Positions 50,211 through 63,478 of a DNA stretch of 64,000 nucleotides are shown in pieces. The position numbers and the translations under genes are program-made. Source of the stretch: Ricinus communis (lineage: Eukaryota; Streptophyta; Magnoliopsida; Malpighiales; Euphorbiaceae); the NCBI RefSeq assembly GCF_019578655.1, contig NC_063263.1:4250501-4314500 (forward strand), read 5' to 3'. Every line of letters starts with the position of its first letter. Position 1 is the stretch's first letter. The notes under the pieces were generated by a model. That model made no database searches, was not told the DNA's origin, and was given only the letters and a program-made list of their open reading frames with translations.

Positions 50211-53200
50211 ATTGGTCTTGATCAATTCTACCATATATTGTCCCAAATGAATTAGTGGCATTTCGTTCATTTTCACAGCCTAGGAGCTGATTACTGAATA
50301 TTTGTATCCAACATAACAATAATACGCCCCTTAATGGATACAATACAAGCAAATTTTGTGTTTCTTCTACCATTTAAAGTGAATATTAAGATGCATGGAC
50401 ATGGATGGCAAATCAGTTATTGCATACGCCTATAACTTTGTAGCAAACCAATAGGCACAAATTTTTAAGCAGTAGCATAGACAAATTCGTTATGGTGTTT
50501 CTTTTTCTTTTCCACTGAAGACTTGCATACATATAACAAGGGAATAGATCAGGGGGGACCATCTTATATAAAATGTGGATCCTGCTATTTGAATTTAGTG
50601 TGAATTCCTCAATTCATGTGAGATGGTTCATCAAGCAAGAATCTTCCTATATGGTCAGGCATATGCAACTCATGTAATCGGATATCATCGGGTCAAAGCA
50701 TTTGATGGTTGGATTGCTAGCTATAACTTCTCTATGTTTCATTGCTCATAGTTGCTGTGATAGGACAGATTTTGTAGATGCCATCATGATGTACTCTACT
50801 CTTGTTTGTCTACATCTCCGTTGTTGTTCCACTTATGCCCTAAAAACGCGGAATCCGTTGAAGGTCAGGGCACCTGAGCTTCACTATGATTATTGATTAG
50901 ATGCCTTTGTTTCTCATGTTTCGAAATCTGCGATCTATTTTTGCTATAAGCTCTGCCAGTATCAATTCTAACGACTAGTAGCCGCAATGCATTGGCATGT
51001 CTAAATTTTTTTTCTGGTTTTGAGGTGTTCTTTTATCGTAATATCATGGTGAGTAAGTGGCAAGCAGTCGCTGTAATGACTGAATATGTGATTAATATCT
51101 TCCTGTAGCTGAAAGCTGCTGCCTCCTGCCCCATTTTGATTGGTATGGTAAGAGAGAAATGCGACTTTCTTCATAGTTGATACGGAAAGAAAGGATGCCC
51201 TAGTGAACAAAGGTTAGGTGGGTAGGATGAGGAAAAATCTGATTGGTTATCTGTGTCAATAATGTAACCGAATAATAAATGGGAAATAATTTTGAAGAAT
51301 GCATTGTTTAATGGGGTTATCCTAAAGTGGGTCACTGAAGATGACCTTTGTGCTAAGGTTGAGGAGTCCCACATGGGGAGGACAGGACAGCCATTCATCC
51401 AAAGAGGTAGGTAAGGGCTTTTAGAGAATGTCCCACGATTCTTCTTCTTCTTCTTCTTCTTCTTCAGTACCTAAGCACATGACATCCACGTGTTTGCTTT
51501 GCTGGTTATCACAACCACGTTCTCCATTGCTGCCAGTTCTCTTTTAAAAAACCAGTTTTGGTTAAAACCTTATTAAAGAAATAATAAAATACAAATTGTC
51601 TTCAATTGCTTTTACAAGTGTTGCCATGTGCGGGTGTATGCAGGGGAAACCGGTCGGGACAGAGACTGGTGGGGAAAAATCTTGCGCATGATAATACTAG
51701 AAACCTAAGCTGATGGTGATCTTTAGCTGTTTAAGTAGAGGTCCTTTTCTGCCCCAAGTAAGATGAGGGACGAGACTAGCTCCCCCAGGGTGCTTTCATG
51801 TTCATGTTAGTATTTCTTATAAAAGAAATGCTTTCCTGAGTGAGGTACATTAAATATTTAAAATAAAATAAAATTGAGATGAGTAAAATTTAAGATGAAG
51901 ACTCAAAACTTAACTGCTAGACTAATTAAGGTCTCGTAGGCAGTAGCACATTGTGCATTCAATTGCTTACTACGCTCTTTACCAAAGTTTGAGATTCATT
52001 TTGGACCCACCAATCACTTTATGCAAGAATTACACCATGTTCGAATTTGAAAAATTAGAGTATTCATAAATTTTTAATGTTTTATATAACTTTTTGTTTA
52101 TAATAAATATTTAATAAATAAAAACCTTATTCTATTTTAGTAAAATTTTGATGTTAAATTTACTAATATTAATATTTTTAAAATATATATTTAGAATCTT
52201 ATTTTTAAAATTTTCAAAAAAATTTGAAGTGTTAGTAGTTTTTTCGTTTTTGTGCAAATTAGCTTATTAATAGGGTTTTTGAAAGCTTGAGATTGATTTT
52301 GGGCCCACCAATCAGTCGATGGAAGAATTATAGAAAGTCGCAGCATGTGATCAGATAGAAAGAAAAAAAAAAAAGAAAAAGAAATACTTAGGTATCCCTC
52401 TTATAGAGGCAAATCAATTGATATTAATATTTGACTCATAGTAAATTAAAAAATGTATTTTTTTTTTTGGCCAGTAGAATTAACAAGTTGACAGAATAAA
52501 TTATTTAATGCATTACATGATTTAGGTAGATTTTATCTCTGCGCTACATAGTTTACTACTTATCATATATTAATTACATAACTTACTATTTATTATTTAT
52601 TAGTTTATTTGAGTACATAAGAGAAATATATATTAGAAATAGGAAATGATACTCAAAATAATTATTTTCTTATAATTTATAAAATAATTTTTCTGATGCA
52701 TAAGAGATTTAATAAGCTATAAGCTATACAATAGAGAGTAAATATCTCCTTATAAAATTACGCCATAGAAGTAAAAACTCACGTACGTAACGTAAAGATA
52801 AAAATCTAAATTTAAATTTTTTTATTTAAAAGTAAACATTTTTACAACTTTCACTAGATATTAAAGTAAATGCCTTATTGAAAAATTCCCACATCCGATA
52901 ATTTGTATCAATAGATAGAGTTAAACAACCTCATAGGCAGTGATGATAAGTTCCATCTTATTGAAGCAATTAATTACGAGGCAGCACCCATTTATGTGTA
53001 ATTATTTACTTTACATATTTATTTTTCACTTGTATGTGTATCCCCCCCTAACTGCACCTTCTTCTGTGTTGCATATGAGCAGATATTCATTCAATTTGCT
53101 TCTGTTGTAGGTTTAATTTCTGAAAGCAACATGGATAAGCTTAGGTGGGTTTGTGTTAAAAAGAAAAAGAAAAAGGAAAAGGAGAGAGACAGTACTTTTT

Positions 53201-53727
53201 ATTGGAATAAAAATCATAAAAAGGTTCAACATCAAAGTGAGGCCAGAGTTGGACTAGATAGGTGCAAGGACAGTCAGAAAGGGTGAAAAAGTAGGTGAAA
53301 TGCACAAGCAGATAATTGCAAATGAATAAGTGGATATCTATCCTCTTCTTTCTCACCCTAACAGCAACTTATGTATCCTTAACCCTAATTACCATCCACT
53401 TGAATTTCATGATGAGAGAGAGAGAGAGAGTAGAGATATTATATTATCATTCATACATGGTGGTGGGTAACAAATGATCCGCAAGTTGGAAGAGGGGAGA
53501 TAACAACAAAAAGGTGAATCAACCTTCCCATCCCTAACCCTACCCTTGTTGCCTAAACTTGCACCACAAGGTTGGAGTTAAAAAAAAAAAAAAAATAAAA
53601 GGAAAAAGTGGAAGGTGAACCAAAGCCCACATACAACTACAACCACATTCATTTCTTTTCCCTATTCTTCCCTTTTCATTCATCATCTTTTCCTTGAACC
53701 CAACCTCCACCTCTTCTAGAAGCCCTT

Positions 53728-53786
<59 letters not shown>

Positions 53787-54700
53787 GCATGATAGTGTAG
53801 TGTACCAATAGAATAAAGAACCACAACTACCATCTCCATACATAAGCACAAGAATAACACAAGAATAGCCAAGCCACTTGAGCATTTCTTTTCCAAATGC
53901 CCACCTCAACTAACTTACTAAAACAAACCAAAATTCTATATCTTCCCTCTATGTCATTTCATCCAAGTCTAAAAATTATTTCAATACTTGTGGACTACTC
54001 TGCCAGCAACCAAAATTCACTCACTTAAGTGACACCCATTTTTCTCATACACATTTCAATCAAACTTCAAAACATGTCATCATTACATGTATTATTCAAA
54101 CAACAATTCCTACTTGATTTGGGAAAAGAAAAAGAAAAATTCTAGATGCCATACACATATAAATGTACATAGATAGAGAGATGATGATAGCTTGCTAGTC
54201 AAGAATTTTAATTTAACCAAGAAAAAAACAAAGCATAAATAGCCATTAGCCAATTTAATAACAAAATAAGGCCAAATAAGAATTACAGAAGCAAAGCTGC
54301 TTGATCATATAAAAGATATGAAGGTGGACCTTCTTGGAGACCCACCCCAATTGGTGTTAGTTCCAACAACATGATTTAATATATGTTCTACATGAATTCT
54401 GGTATGTGTTGTCTAGTGAGTTGGGGAAGATTTTGAGAGAGAACCAAATAAATAATAAAAACTTGTCCAGAGCTTTAAGACAGGAATTAAAATTTTAATC
54501 TGAAGATATTTAAAAAATGGGGGGGCAAAGATGTATACACCATTTCTTGCCTATACTTTAATATACCTTACTTTACACCTAACTGAAGGTTACCTATAGT
54601 TAATGTCCTTTTAACTTATTATATGATTGATGCTAATATCATCAAGAGAGAGGCCACCAGCCACTCCCCTCTAACCTGTCTCACCAACTCACATCTAGAA
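50211..54700. other. Intergenic DNA between APX3 and the MYB gene
   Basis: No coding exon was found. Contents: (TTC)n at about 51,440-51,465, a G-box-like CCACGTGT at 51,486-51,493, AT-rich DNA (52,060-52,900), and a long (TC)n run at 53,733-53,784. APX3 3' UTR sequence must occupy the first few hundred bases. Confidence 0.5.
53733..53784. repeat. (TC)n microsatellite
   Basis: About 26 uninterrupted TC units, 1.2 kb upstream of the MYB start. Confidence 0.95.
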
Positions 54701-54718
54701 GCAATTAGGGTCATTGCC

Positions 54719-54752
<34 letters not shown>

Positions 54753-54767
54753 AAAGAGTCAAAAGCC

Positions 54768-54776
54768 TATATAAAA
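54768..54776 (+). promoter_or_regulatory. TATA box of the MYB gene, preceded by CT-rich tract
   Basis: TATATAAAA directly follows a CT-rich tract (54,718-54,752). It predicts transcription from about 54,800 and a 5' UTR of about 180 nt. Confidence 0.65.
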
Positions 54777-54809
54777 CCTCATCTCAAGTCCTCTCAAGGG
54801 CCGGCCTTA

Positions 54810-54944
54810 ATGTTCCAGCAACAACAAAAGAAGAAAGAAGAAAAAAGAAAAAGAAAACAAGCCCTTCATTTCTACCATATAGTCACTAAAAAAGGAAGAA
54901 GATCAAGGAAATCCCTGATAGCTATAGCTGTTGAGCTATTTTAA
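54810..54944 (+). other. Upstream ORF in the MYB leader
   Basis: ATG at 54,810 opens 44 codons ending in TAA at 54,944, 37 nt before the MYB ATG. The ATG lies close to the predicted transcription start, so its inclusion in the mRNA is uncertain. Confidence 0.4.
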
Positions 54945-54981
54945 CTGTTGAGTTTTGTTTCTATAATTCCCAACTAAAAAA

Positions 54982-55901
54982 ATGGGAAGGTCTCCTTGTT
55001 GTGAAAAAGCGCATACAAATAAAGGTGCATGGACTAAAGAAGAAGATGATCGCCTTATTGCTTACATTAGAGCTCATGGTGAAGGCTGTTGGCGTTCACT
55101 TCCTAAAGCTGCTGGTCTTCTTCGTTGTGGTAAAAGCTGTAGACTTCGTTGGATCAACTATTTAAGACCTGACCTTAAACGTGGTAATTTTACTGAGGAA
55201 GAAGATGAACTCATTATCAAACTCCATAGTCTTCTTGGTAACAAGTAAGTTCTCTAAACATTAATTATTTAACCCCATCCAATTATGCCTTTGCTTTTTC
55301 ACGCTTCACAAGCTTTTATAAGCTCATATGGCTTATCGGTGTTCTTTACTTTTGTTGTTTTAGATGGTCTCTTATTGCTGGTAGATTACCAGGAAGAACA
55401 GATAATGAGATAAAGAACTATTGGAACACACACATAAGAAGAAAGCTTTTGAATAGAGGAATAGATCCTGCGACACATAGGCCACTTAATGAGCCAACTC
55501 AAGAAACTGCAACAACAGCTACAACAACAGCAACAACAAACACAATAACTTTTTCTACTATTAAAGAAGAAAAAGAAAGAATTAGCACACCAACTACCCC
55601 CAGTACGTTTATATGCAAAGAGGAGATAAACCCAGTTCATGAAAGGTGTCCAGACTTGAATCTTGAGCTAAGAATTAGCCTCCCATACCAAAGCCAACAG
55701 CAGCACGTTGTTGAGCCATTAAAAACTGGAGGAAGAATTCTTTGTTTTGCTTGCAGGCTGGGTCTACAAAATAGCAAGGATTGTAGTTGTAGTATTATGG
55801 GTTCTGGTATTGGAAGCAGCAGTGGCAACAGTAATTCTGGCTATGATTTCTTAGGCATGAAAAGTGGTGTTTTGGATTATAGAAGCCTGGAAATGAAATA
55901 A
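54982..55901 (+). CDS. MYB4: R2R3-MYB subgroup 4 transcriptional repressor (MYB4/MYB308-like)
   Basis: Nuclear DNA-binding repressor of phenylpropanoid (lignin, sinapate, flavonoid) genes. Two exons, 54982-55244 and 55364-55901, joined in the codon before the first R3 tryptophan at this end, giving 266 residues. R2 spans about 14-62 (Trp17, Trp37, Trp57) and R3 about 67-113 (Phe70, Trp89, Trp108). R3 carries the bHLH-interaction pattern [15 protein letters not shown]. The C-terminal half has the EAR repression motif LNLELRIS (186-193), a zinc-finger-like CX2CX9CXC (Cys215, 218, 228, 230) and the subgroup end [20 protein letters not shown]. Only the R3 intron is present; the R2 intron common in other R2R3-MYBs is absent. 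MYB7, MYB32 and MYB3 are close relatives, so subgroup is certain but the exact orthologue is not. Confidence 0.92.
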
Positions 55902-57156
55902 AGGAACAAACACTTGTACTATTAATGTTGATTTTATAGCTGAAAAAGAATCTCTCTAATTTCTCAAATTTGTATGATTATTAAATATTAAATATATAGT
56001 ATAGCATACTTCTAGTACAGTTGATTATGATTAACGACTGTTTTCCACACTCATTCAAGTATATTTCGATATAGAGATTCTATGATTTTCTAATTAATTT
56101 CTTTTTACCATTTTTAACTTTTGGGGGGAAAAGTAGGGCTTTATCAGATCTAAAAGGGTGATGTTATGGTTGTTGCTCTGCTACCAGCAAGTAAATTTAA
56201 AAACAATGTCACCGTTTCATTCAAAAATTTAATTTATTAAACGAAACTTCAATAATCCTATATCTCTAATTTATCTCCTGCTTTAATACAAGGTAAATGA
56301 GAACCAAATTCTAAACTTATGAATTATTGGAAGCTCTAGTATACCATTCTAAAAGTAAAATTTTATTTAAAAGTTTAAATTGTTAACTAGGGTTCTAATT
56401 AATAATATCAATTAACAATGATAGAGGACTAGATAACTCTATTTAGCTTATTATGGCTTTTTCATTGTTCTTTCAAATCCATGATTACTCTTTTCGTATA
56501 TATTCTTTTGAAGCTCAAATAATGATCTAATGCGTTCGCTTCATCAAAAGATAATTAACACAAGAAGTTACCTCCTTTCCTCATTCTTCCATTCTTTCTT
56601 CATTTTCCATTTTTCTGAAAGCTAGTTCATTAGTCTAATATGTTTACTAAATAGAAAGTTAATAGGGTGACGAATGGTGAATTATATCAATCTAAACTGA
56701 AAGTCCTTTTCGCTCTTTATTTACCAAAAACTGTATACACTAGACTTGTATATTCAAAAGTTATTTCTTTGAATGTATTAAGAAAGTGAAATATTGAATG
56801 ATAAAAGTGGGAATTAAATATTCAGACCAGATCTAACACATGATTTCGATTTAAAAAATCTTTTTTTGTGTGTCAAAATGAAGAAATAGATAATAATTTA
56901 TATTGCAATTTTATGACCATTAATTTATTTTTATTTGAACATGATAAAATTATGTATGTACAACATTAACTTTGTTTTCTATTTGAAGAATCTTTTGTGG
57001 AGTTGTCTCTTATGGAATGGGAGAAAATAGGGTTTGATTTTTCTCATATAGGAAATGGATAAGCAGCGAGAGGAGGAGAAATGAGAAGAGGGAGTGGTGG
57101 GTAACCTATCTCTTCCACTGCAATAATAATAGCAGCAAGAGAGACTGACTCTCTCT

Positions 57157-57202
<46 letters not shown>

Positions 57203-57330
57203 TATTAATTTCCTTTAAATTTAAATAAAAAGCGTGAAGAAACTAACAACTGTCCGTAGTACCACCCAACTCTTGTACCAACCTAACCATTAATAATTAT
57301 ATCTAAGCCACAATCCAACCAACCAATCCA

Positions 57331-57378
<48 letters not shown>

Positions 57379-57689
57379 ACTTTCACAAACCCTAACTACA
57401 TATCTCTATTTTCTCCTTTTGTTTTGTTTCTTTCAGTTTCAATTCTTCCCATCAAATCTGGGTTTGCCTCATTTCCTACATTCCTACTTTGATGGTAAAT
57501 CTAGTGGCAAGATAACCCATTCACCTCTCATATCATATCCACCAAAATGCCCCCCTCAAAATATTTCATCATTTCAATTTGTTTCTTTCATGCTACAATA
57601 CAACTTGCACTTAGTCTCAGACATTTGTACATTTTGTAACATTAATTAGATGTACCTCATATAACTACTGATAGTGATGGAGTACGTTA
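55902..57689. other. Gene-free DNA downstream of the MYB gene
   Basis: AT-rich. Contains (TC)n-(TA)n at 57,156-57,199 and (ACT)n at 57,332-57,378. No coding exon was found. Confidence 0.5.
57332..57378. repeat. (ACT)n microsatellite
   Basis: About 15 ACT units without interruption. Confidence 0.92.
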
Positions 57690-58095
57690 CATTGATGGTC
57701 ATCAAACTATATACTTTATAATAAAAAGATATCAAATTTTTTTATTTATAACTAAATGGTTATTGAACTGTAATTTTAGTAATACTGACGATTTTTTGGA
57801 TAAGTGTAAGGATAAATTATATGCGCGATCATTAAGTTTTACATTTTGTGATAAAAAGATACCAAAATTTTGATTTTAAAAGATATATGGATAGTACCTT
57901 TTTGTAATAAATTAAAGATTATGTTATTTTTTTGTTACAAAATATAAACTTTGGTGACTATCTATATAATTTACTCTTTAAGTCTGCCGAAAAAATTAAT
58001 CGGTGTTATTAAAATTAAAATTTAACAACCATTTAGTTATAAATTAAAAATTTAATTCTTTTTTATTATAACCGCCGATATAATTTATCCGATAA
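57690..58095. mobile_element. Foldback (long inverted repeat) element
   Basis: The left arm holds ATTTATAACTAAATGGTTATTG and the right arm its inverse AACAACCATTTAGTTATAAAT. Inner arms pair GATAAATTATATGCGCGATC with sequence inverse to GTAAATTATATAGATAGTC. The arms are about 200 bp each and meet near 57,900. This is the shape of MULE-like or foldback MITEs. Ends approximate. Confidence 0.6.
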
Positions 58096-58323
58096 TGATG
58101 CATATATATCCACGTCCCAATCGCCCTCCTGGAGGAATATGCGCTTTTAAAAGATCTTTTATACTGTGCCCAATCTCAAAGTTAGTTCTATAGATATGAC
58201 AAGCAACGAGAAAAATAAATACAATAGCTAAATGATGATGTGCAATATCAATCAGCCATAAATTTTATGTTTATGAATGGAACCCCCCGAGAAGGGTTAG
58301 AATGGCAGTTTCTGCTTCTTGAG

Positions 58324-58567
58324 AGTTATGAAAATCCATGCGAAGCAATTGGCCATATTGTATGTGTCAATTGTCATTTAGCTAATACATCGTGGATATT
58401 GAAGTTCCACAAGCTGTACTTCCTGATACTGTATTTGAAGCAGTTGTTCGAATTTCTTATGATATGTAACCGAAACAAGTTCTTGCTAATAGTAAAAAAG
58501 GGGCTTTGAATATGGGGGCTGTTATTATTTTACCTAAGGGGTTTGAATTAGCCCCTCCTAATCGTCA
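58324..58567 (+). pseudogene. petA: Nuclear plastid DNA fragment: petA (cytochrome f)
   Basis: About 244 bp match the plastid petA coding region just after the transit cut: YENPxEAxGxIVC, the haem motif CVNCH, then the segments corresponding to VPQAVLPDTVFEAVVR and GFELAPP. A one-base deletion after LAN shifts the frame, and a CAA codon has become TAA, so it is a dead nuclear copy. It stops abruptly at both ends. I recognise it from the conserved gene; the sequence just left of it (58,270-58,323) was not identified. Confidence 0.88.
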
Positions 58568-60670
58568 TACACTCAAATATATAAAATAATTTCCTTGAAT
58601 AGAAAGCATAGAAAGAAAGAAATTAGGAGAGAAAGTTAACATTGTGTAAAGATTTTTAGAACTCATTTGTAAATAAAGTTTATATGTTTTAATTCAAGTT
58701 AAATTAATTTAAAATTTTACATAATTAAATTTATAAAATTAATTATAACTAAACTAGATAAAATGTCCAAATGAATTTCACATAAGTAAATCAAATATAT
58801 TCATAATACTAAAATATTTCTTTTAATTTTTATTTTTATTTTACTTTTTTCTCTCATATTTTCTCTTTCAAATGAAAACCAACTCCTTAATGGATTTCAA
58901 TTAAACATAAACTAGAAAATATTCTAAATCTCTTCTTGTTTAGAGAAGGCAAAAAGATTGTCGAGCTAAATGCTATCCACAGCTTGCTAAATTCAACCAC
59001 CGTAGATTGAGATGAAAATGAAAAGAAAGTGAGATTATTTTATTTTCACTTAAATTCATTTCTACCCTCCTTTCAAATACATTATTTCAATTTTTGGGTA
59101 TAATTTAATTCCAGTATGATATTTTCTTATTCTTTTTCTTCTCATTTTCGTCTAATTTCAAAAAACTGAAAGAAAAAAAAAATAAATTTCAATCAATTCC
59201 TCTCTCTCCTTTTGTTGTCCTCTCCACTACATTTTTTTTTTCCAAATAAAGAGAAAATATAGAAATAAATATTTTTTGGACAATTACAAACAAAAAGAAG
59301 AACAAAGTGAGTTTTAAAACTCAAAATCTGCCCGGAAATAAGAGGTCCGTGCCACCAGGCTACAAGCCGGAGAGTTAAAATGTAGAAGTAGAAAAACATG
59401 CTCAAACCAATTACATGATTTTCAAGAGAAGCCAATCCTAAATTCAAAAACTTGTGCTACAAAAGCCAATGATGTAATCGATGGGGATTTTCAAATGTTG
59501 ACTTCACAATTCACATGCGCCATTGTCATTATTAAATTTTGAATTAGTTAAACAATTAGTTCTAGAAACTTTGTTAGGTAACAATGTTCATCAAATCAAG
59601 CCCAAAGGATCACTTAATTAGTAGTATTTGTTTCTATCAATGCTTCCTCCTAATAGACTTCATTTACAAGATTGTAGAGTGGGAGCCACAATAAAGTATG
59701 ACTAATTTAAATATGCTATCAATTTATTACCGTAGAGTTTTCCTCACAAAGTGCTTTTTTTTTTTCTATGAGAAAAGTTTGCACAAAGATAAATAAATCT
59801 GTATATATTAAAATCTCTCTACATTGATACTTTATATAAAAATAATCTCTATATAATAATAAAAAATTACAGTCTCAATTTGGGATCGTAAGTTATAAAT
59901 TTATCTCTAATTTTTTAAAATATTCTAAATAATCTTATCTCTAATTTTTATCATTTCACCAATAATATTAAGTCCAAAAAAAAAAAAATTTAGAACTCAA
60001 ACTTCCATTAAGTTATAACTTCTTCATAGTCATAAAATTTATTTGATCTCAAGTGTATGACTATATAAAAGTTTTATTGTATATATGTTTTTAATTTCTT
60101 TTAGTAAAGATAATATCATTATATTGATTATCTAATTTCATATATATATTACATTTTTCTCATAGTTTAAAATATTCTAATTTTATCATTAAATTAAGTA
60201 TATCAAATGCGGTATAATTATTTGATATAGGACTAGCATCTTAAATTTTATAGTTTAATCAATTCCTAAAGTTAGGTAACAAACTAAAGATTGTGTAATA
60301 TGCATTTAACAACTTCCAGGAAAAATAACATATGTACATTGATTTTAAGTACATGAAATACTATTACTGCAGAAAATGTATTCATCAAATTTCTTAAGGT
60401 ATTAAAGTAAATCATGATCTTTTATCCTCTTCAGAGACTCGGAGTGAAGAATTGATGGAGTCACCGTCCAAATGGTGAACAGCGCAAATATTACTTTAAG
60501 GTCAAGCTGATGTAAAGTTGGGTCCTATGTTACTATATATTTATGTGATTGGTTTTTTTCACAAATTCCGGCTTACTTCATGAACCACCATTAATATTTT
60601 GATCAATTGGGTTATTAAGCAAACGCCAAGTACAATCTTTAATTAGTTCCCCTATTATATAATATTGTAA
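58568..60670. other. Gene-free AT-rich DNA
   Basis: No coding exon was seen. A possible SINE-like A-box stretch lies near 59,331-59,383 on the minus strand. Confidence 0.5.
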
Positions 60671-63478
60671 ATGGAGAAAAAAAAACTCTCTGAGCATTCT
60701 CTAGAAAATGCCGACCAACTAACAAGAAGCAACAAGAAGGTAAAGTGTGGTGCAATTGAAGATAAAATTATGGATGGTGATATTGTTGAAGATTTCCCAT
60801 CCCAAGTCCCTGAATCTTTGATGGAGAGGAATGATAACATCTCCCTTGCTGCAGTTAGATTTCCTCTTTCTTTTAAAGACACTTTAATGAAAACTCAGCG
60901 TCCTCAAGGACCTCTGGATCAGGATATTGCTGATTTTTCGAATGAGTCTAATGTTAAAGAAGATCTTAATAAAGAAGATGATTGTCTAACAATCCGTGTT
61001 TCTTCGCTGGAGAAAATTAGATTACGCAAATCTTGGAACCAATGCCTAATCATTAAACTTTGGGGTAAAATAGTTGGTTACAACTTCCTGGTGCGCCGAA
61101 TTAAGCAATTATGGTCTATTAAGTCTCAAATTAATGTAATTGATCTTAATAATGGCTATTTTGTTGAAAAGTTTTATAATTTTCATGAATATGAATTTGG
61201 GTCCGCGGCATATGCCAAATTCGGATCCATGTAGTGCTTCCGTTGACAAAGTGGCTATTTGGGTCCGTTTACTAAACCTTCCTTTAGAATATTTAATGAG
61301 GATTTTCTACTCCGACTGGAAGTTAAAATTGGTAAGCCAATTAAAAATGATATGAATACTAGTGAAGCTTCTCGTGGGAAGTTTGCTAGATTACGTTGTG
61401 GAGGTTGATTTATCAAAACCTTTACTTGCTCGCTTTCGTTTGCCGTGAAGAACTCTTTGGGCTGAATATGATGGAGTTCACCTAGTGTGTTTTACTTGTG
61501 GAATGTATAGTTACCAAATGGAATATTGCAATTTAAAGGGAGGTGGTGAGATACCTAGGAATGAGACTTCAAGAGATGACCCCCTCCCTCATGAGGGGGT
61601 AGACCTAGTTCAATAGCCGTTGATCCGATCAGAAGTTGCCGATCCTTATGACCCTTGGATGATTGTCAGTAAAACTAGGAAAAGGAATGGCAAAAAAAAA
61701 AGTAACCAGGAAGTTAGACCTGCTCCGCAATCTGCGGGACAAGATAATGCTAATCATTCTGTTATAAAAGATATTAGATCACGATTTCAAGCGCTGTTGG
61801 AGGAAGAGATTGAGGATCTACCCCGTAATGGGATAAAAATAAATGAGGACATGGAAGCCTCTGAAGTCCTTGCTAATATTAATCTCAATGTAGCTTTATC
61901 TAAGCACTTTGCAGATCCAGCGACAGAAGCCCAAAACCATGATAAGCCCAAAACTTCTCTCTTTAGGCTCCTTAGTAAATCTCTTCTTACTACTTAAGTT
62001 TCTACTCTAAACCCAGCCAAGATCGTCGACCTCAGCCCATGACTCCAACGAAAACCAAGACCGAACTTATATCAAAAACCAAATAGCGCAACTAGCTTGG
62101 ACCATTATTTTATTGTGTATGGCTAGAATAACCCTAACGTTATTAGCAAAATACGTATCTCCTATAAACCTCCCAACCCTTATTCTTTTTTTCCTCACCC
62201 CTCAGCTCCTAGCCCCTTAGTTCTTGATGTTGTAGAGAATTTAAATTTGGGCTAAAAATGTTGATGGCATTTTAGATGCTAAATGATTTGCAAAAAGAAG
62301 AGGGTTTGGATAGAACCTCTTCTTCATGATCTTACTCATGATTGTGATTTTGATTTTTTTTAGGTTTTCCATTTTTTCAAAAAGAATTATGATTAAGATA
62401 ATCCTATAGAATTGTCAAGGAGTAGTGAGCAAGAGCTTTCATTGCACTTTCAAAAAACTTTCGAGAATTTATATGCCCTAGATTTTCGGGTTAATGGAAA
62501 CAAAGGTTAGTGGTCCGAATGCAGATAAAATTACTCTGGCTTGTGGATATGATAAATGGGTTATTGTTGAAGTTGTGGGGTTTAGTGGAGAGATATGGCT
62601 ATTTTAGAATCTTGTTGATTTGGAAGTTAATATACCCATCCCTAATTTGTGCATTATTGTATTCAACATCAATCTGGCCCTTGCTGATTTCTTACCTCTG
62701 TTTATGAGAGCCCTGATTCTATTTTGAGGAAGGATCTTTAGGCTTTGGTAAATTTGACATCTCTTGCAATTGATAAACCATGGTTAATTGTTGGAGACTT
62801 TATGCAATAGCAAATTCTGATGAGACTTCTAGTCACTATAGTCGTTGTAGTGTTTTCTCTAATTAGATTCATCATAATAATTTAATTGATTTAGAATTTT
62901 CAAGGCAAAGTCATACATGGGCGAGGGGCCTCAACCTTTAGACTCACAAGAGTGAAAGACTCGATCTTGCCTTAGCATCGATAGATCGACAATCATTATT
63001 TCTAGACTCTAGTGTGGTTCATCTTCTTAAATTCCATTATGATCATTGCGCTTTACTATATAGATTCACAAGCGTAGTCCTAACTTATCTCATGTATTCT
63101 TGGATAACATTGTGATATTTCTAAATGCCTCAGTTCGTCAAATGCAGGTAATCATGAAAGTGTTAGATACCTTTTGCACAACCTCTGGATAGAGGGTTAA
63201 TTATAATAAATCCTCTAATTTTCTTAGCTAATGTGAGTCATGCTCTAAATTTGGATATTGCCCGTGTAGCAAATATTCAAATTGATAATAATCTTGGCAT
63301 GTATCTTGGTGTATCGACAATTCAAGGGCGTGTAAGAAATAATAAATTTAATTTTAGTCTTAATCAAATTCATTCTCGATTAGCTAGTCGGAAAGCGAAG
63401 CAATTATCCATAGAAGGACGTATTACTCTAGCTAATTTAGTGCTGAAATTCATTCCATTAGCAATTATCATGCCTTGA
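60671..63478 (+). mobile_element. Decayed L1-like LINE (ORF1, endonuclease and RT end)
   Basis: ORF1 starts MEKKKLSEHS at 60,671. The DUF4283 domain is at about 60,990-61,220 (RKSWNQCLIIKLWGKIVGY, VIDLNNGYFVEKF), followed by VAIWVRLLNLPLEY in another frame and a knuckle CFTCGMYSYQMEYC (61,488-61,529) whose histidine is tyrosine. An APE-type endonuclease starts near 62,390 (NCQG, LMETKVSG) with stops. Near 63,110 most of the reverse transcriptase is missing and the sequence resumes at its C-terminal end (MYLGVSTIQGR, QLSIEGRITLANLVLK). No 3' poly-A tail or target duplication was found. Not a host gene. Confidence 0.85.

Noticed and set aside
51367..51377. snRNA upstream element (GTCCCACATGG resembles RTCCCACATCG)
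   Set aside because: No TATA box at the fixed spacing and no recognisable snRNA sequence follows.
55386..55828. Minus-strand ORFs over MYB exon 2
   Set aside because: Antisense shadows of the MYB coding sequence, including the reverse of the ACA-rich stretch.
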